64,000 nt of DNA, taken from positions 3,720,001 through 3,784,000 of the forward strand of contig NC_049905.1 of the NCBI RefSeq assembly GCF_001411555.2, written 5' to 3'. Numbering within the stretch: the first letter of the stretch is position 1; each line of letters opens with the position of its first letter. The position numbers and the translations under genes are program-made. The stretch is from Juglans regia. Its lineage: Eukaryota > Streptophyta > Magnoliopsida > Fagales > Juglandaceae. The notes under the pieces are model-generated. The model was not told where the DNA came from, ran no database searches, and was given only the letters and a program-made list of their open reading frames with translations. Of this stretch, positions 61,222 to 64,000 are shown piece by piece.

Positions 61222-64000
61222 TGGAACATTTTACTCCTTTGAAGCCTCATCATATATTCCTATCAAACTACTGCACTTATTTAATGATCGATAAACTAAT
61301 TTAATTAGTACACCTACGATATTTCATTTTTGCAATTTTTTTATAATAATTTTTTTTTAAATAGATCAGGGTGCTTATGTAAAAATAATTTGAAACTCAA
61401 GTAAAAAAAAAAAATTATTTTTAATGAAGTAGCACTATAACTTTGATTGATTGCAAAATGTAGAAAATAAAATATAATAAACTAGAAAATTGGGGATGGG
61501 AAGGCAGAAGGAAGGAAAGAGAGATTTTGAAGGTTACATGTTTGCTATTCTTAATTTTCTTTGAGTACATATATAACATCTGTCCCTATTTATATTTATA
61601 GGTAAATGAGGCCCAAGAAATAATGAAAATATAATAGATTAATGGTATTAATTGATACTAATTGATTTATAACACGACAAACAAAATTTATGTGAGAGAA
61701 TAAGTTATATATATTACCATATATACTAAAATATTATGAATATATTCTATAATAAGTATGGTAATATTACAATATTAGAGAATAAGTCATGTACTTACAT
61801 ATGCTAGAATATTATAAATATGTTATATCATAATTATGGTAATATTCTAACACAAAATAAGATTGTGTAAAATAGTTATAGGAGGAATATTATCACTACT
61901 CTTAATTATCTAATTATTTATAATGGCATTGAATCTAAATTAATTATGAACAATCAAAACACAAATAAGACATGCATGCATGTTCATGTACGTACGTACG
62001 TTGTTACAAATAATGGTCATTAATCGATGCCTTTACAAACATATTTCAAAAAACTATATATATTTTTTTAATTGAATAATTTCAATTATGCAATGCATGA
62101 TTATTTTCAAGAAATCTAGTTCACGTTTTAATTTTAATATTTACTCACTTGACCTTTCATTAATATAAGATCAGTGGATGATGTACGTAGTATGATCAAC
62201 ATGATGAGCAAATGTCCAATCTTCCAAAGTTATATATGCTATATATAATATAAGTTAGCTAGTAATTTAATTTGATATATTATTTTTTAGAATTTAATTA
62301 ATGCATGCTATATAATATGATAGTAATTAAGACAAATAAGTGAGAAGTAATATGATAGCTAGTACGTACTAGCTATCATATATATATTTGATCATGTGAT
62401 CATGTGGCTTTAGAGCGAAGCTAGCTCATGATCATGATCTATACGTACTTCGATGAGTACTAAATATTTTGCGCAGCAATTTAGTTAGCTGGATGTATAT
62501 TATAATAAAGTTCCTCAATACACGGAAACTAATGGGAACTTGCAAAAACTGCGAATTAATTTGCTTATAGCTTTCATGTTAAGGTAAAAATTTTCTAATA
62601 TCTTTAAGTAAACAAATTTTGTTGTTTTCTTCGCAGTACTGTCAGCAATGTTTCGCTATTTAGTTTCAGGTACTCAACTTCCCTGTACCCTTCATCAAAA
62701 TCATTGACTGATATTTTTAAATTTTTTATTAGTAATTATTTATAATTTCATCTAATTAAACTAATTGACAATGTCTCGATAATTGTCGAAGGAATCCAGC
62801 AGTTGTTGGAAATGAAAAAGATCCATGTCCAATCCGATGCACTTCTTTCTCAAATGTGTAAAGTGATATCAGAATCAAGAACTCAACAACTTATGGATGG
62901 TCTAGTTTATACTGCCATTAGCCGTGCAGCCAAGAATGGGATTTTCGAGTTTGTTTCTAAGATGCTTGAAATGGATCAGCGATTTTTATGGACCACAGAT
63001 AGAAATCAAAGGAACATATTTATGCTTGCCGTCTTGCATCGTCAAGAAAAAATCTTTAACATTCTATACGGGCTGGATAGGAAGATCATGAACTACTCAT
63101 TGACATCTAAAGTAGATGTCAATGAAAATAATATATTACATATGGCAGGGATGATAGAAGATTCCACTTGGGTTAATAAAATCCCAGGGGCAGCTTTACA
63201 AATGCAAAGAGAGTTACAATGGTTCAAGGTCCTCTCTCTCTCTCTCTCTCTCTCATTGGCCTTTTCTATAATATAACACGTAAAAAGCATGAAATAAAAG
63301 ATTGTGAGACCTTTTCTATCTTTATATTTGATGAGGTCGTAGAAGGCTCAGGCTGAGGTGCGATAAGGATTGGTTTTATAGATCAATTCTAGTCTTTTTG
63401 ATCCCTAATATCCTTGTACTTTATATTCAATATTGGAGCTGATCATTTTAACATGGACTAGGAAGATTAATCATATAATTTGGAACCATTGACCTTATTT
63501 TACTTACTATTTCTTCTGTTTAAGGTTAGATCATCAATTTCCAATCTTTCTAATATGTAATATATGTCGAAGTAAATAGTTTTGGTAGCATTCTTGATCT
63601 AACATTTTCTTTCTAACAAATGCAGGAGGTAGAGGGAATTGTCCATCCCAAGGCTAAGGAAAGTACCAACAATGATGGTTTAACTCCCCGACAATTGTTT
63701 ACAAAGAACCACAAGAACTTGATGGAAAAGGGAGAGAAATGGATGAAGGGTACAGCAACGTCATGCACTGTGGTGGGTGCTCTGATTGCTACCATTATGT
63801 TCGCTGCAGCCTTTACTGTTCCGGGTGGCAACGATCAAACTACAGGCTTTCCAATATTCTTAAAGAAAAAATTGTTTATGCTCTTTATAATATGTGATGC
63901 ATTGTCCCTTTTTTCTTCCTCAACTTCAATGTTGATGTTTTTGGGAATCCTCACATCAACTTATGCAGAAGAAGATTTTCTCGAGTATTTGCCGAGGCAG
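57712..64000 (+). CDS. Ankyrin-repeat membrane protein with PGG domain (ITN1/ACD6-like), gene B, cut by the window end
   Basis: Proposed exons are 57712-58051, 58687-59238, 59565-59714, 60953-61063, 62637-62669, 62792-63228 and 63626-64000 (open at the edge). All junctions are in phase, with GT..AG introns. The first exon codes a copia-Gag-like (UBN2/DUF4219-type) domain, NYEEWKVRVKTYL…ALHVIQISCGP, known at the N-terminus of some plant ankyrin/PGG proteins. Ankyrin repeats follow (ETVLHTAVTNGHEHIVEALV), then the PGG domain with VPGGNDQ and membrane helices. A shorter model starts at ATG 58677, without the first exon. Gene B is the tandem partner of gene A, with which every exon except the first aligns. 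About 80 C-terminal residues should lie beyond the window. The cellular role is inferred from the family only. Confidence 0.8.
59419..59459. repeat. (TA)n microsatellite in intron of gene B
   Basis: About 20 perfect TA units lie 106 bp upstream of the next exon. Confidence 0.9.
59895..59937. repeat. (AT)n microsatellite in intron of gene B
   Basis: About 21 AT units. Confidence 0.9.
61183..61218. repeat. (TA)n microsatellite in intron of gene B
   Basis: About 18 TA units. The matching intron of gene A has none at this place. Confidence 0.9.

Overview
The window is plant nuclear DNA: AT-rich, with spliced genes, L1-type LINEs carrying an RNase H domain, Ty1/copia elements primed by initiator-Met tRNA, and CACTA, hAT and Harbinger DNA transposons. 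The host genes are ankyrin/PGG membrane proteins of the ITN1/ACD6 type, expanded in woody eudicots. A Juglandaceae-like or other Fagales tree would fit, but that is an impression and not a computed match.

Layout. 1-2.6 kb: remains of an endogenous plant pararetrovirus, with one short segment present twice in opposite orientation. 4.2-7.7 kb: a probable 3.5-kb CACTA element with a 3-bp target duplication, apparent captured gene sequence and a nested CACTA miniature element. 11.9-13.2 kb: a dead three-exon Harbinger transposase. 15.2-22.7 kb: a ruined minus-strand LINE with two non-autonomous hAT elements and a foldback element nested in it. 23.4-24.75 kb: a hAT element with a perfect 8-bp target duplication that carries a copy of a nuclear gene, the succinate dehydrogenase assembly factor SDHAF1. 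26.5-32.3 kb: a plus-strand LINE, nearly complete, broken mainly by single-base indels in homopolymer runs.

35.6-64 kb holds two tandem copies of one host gene on the plus strand. Copy A (coding 37008-53948, six coding exons, about 632 aa) stays open across all exons although intron 3 carries a decayed antisense copia element and intron 6 carries a complete young copia element with apparently identical 288-bp LTRs. That second element landed 13 bp upstream of the last exon, so the native pyrimidine tract is cut off from its splice acceptor and LTR sequence now sits in its place. Copy B (57712 to beyond the window end) has an extra upstream exon coding a copia-Gag-like N-terminal domain that copy A lacks, keeps the PGG motif that copy A has lost, and uses a shorter exon 5.

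The two ankyrin genes are the only loci here likely to make cellular proteins. The rest is mobile DNA or its debris. The observations most worth following are the SDHAF1-carrying hAT element, the copia insertion at the splice acceptor, and the unequal domain content of the tandem ankyrin/PGG pair.
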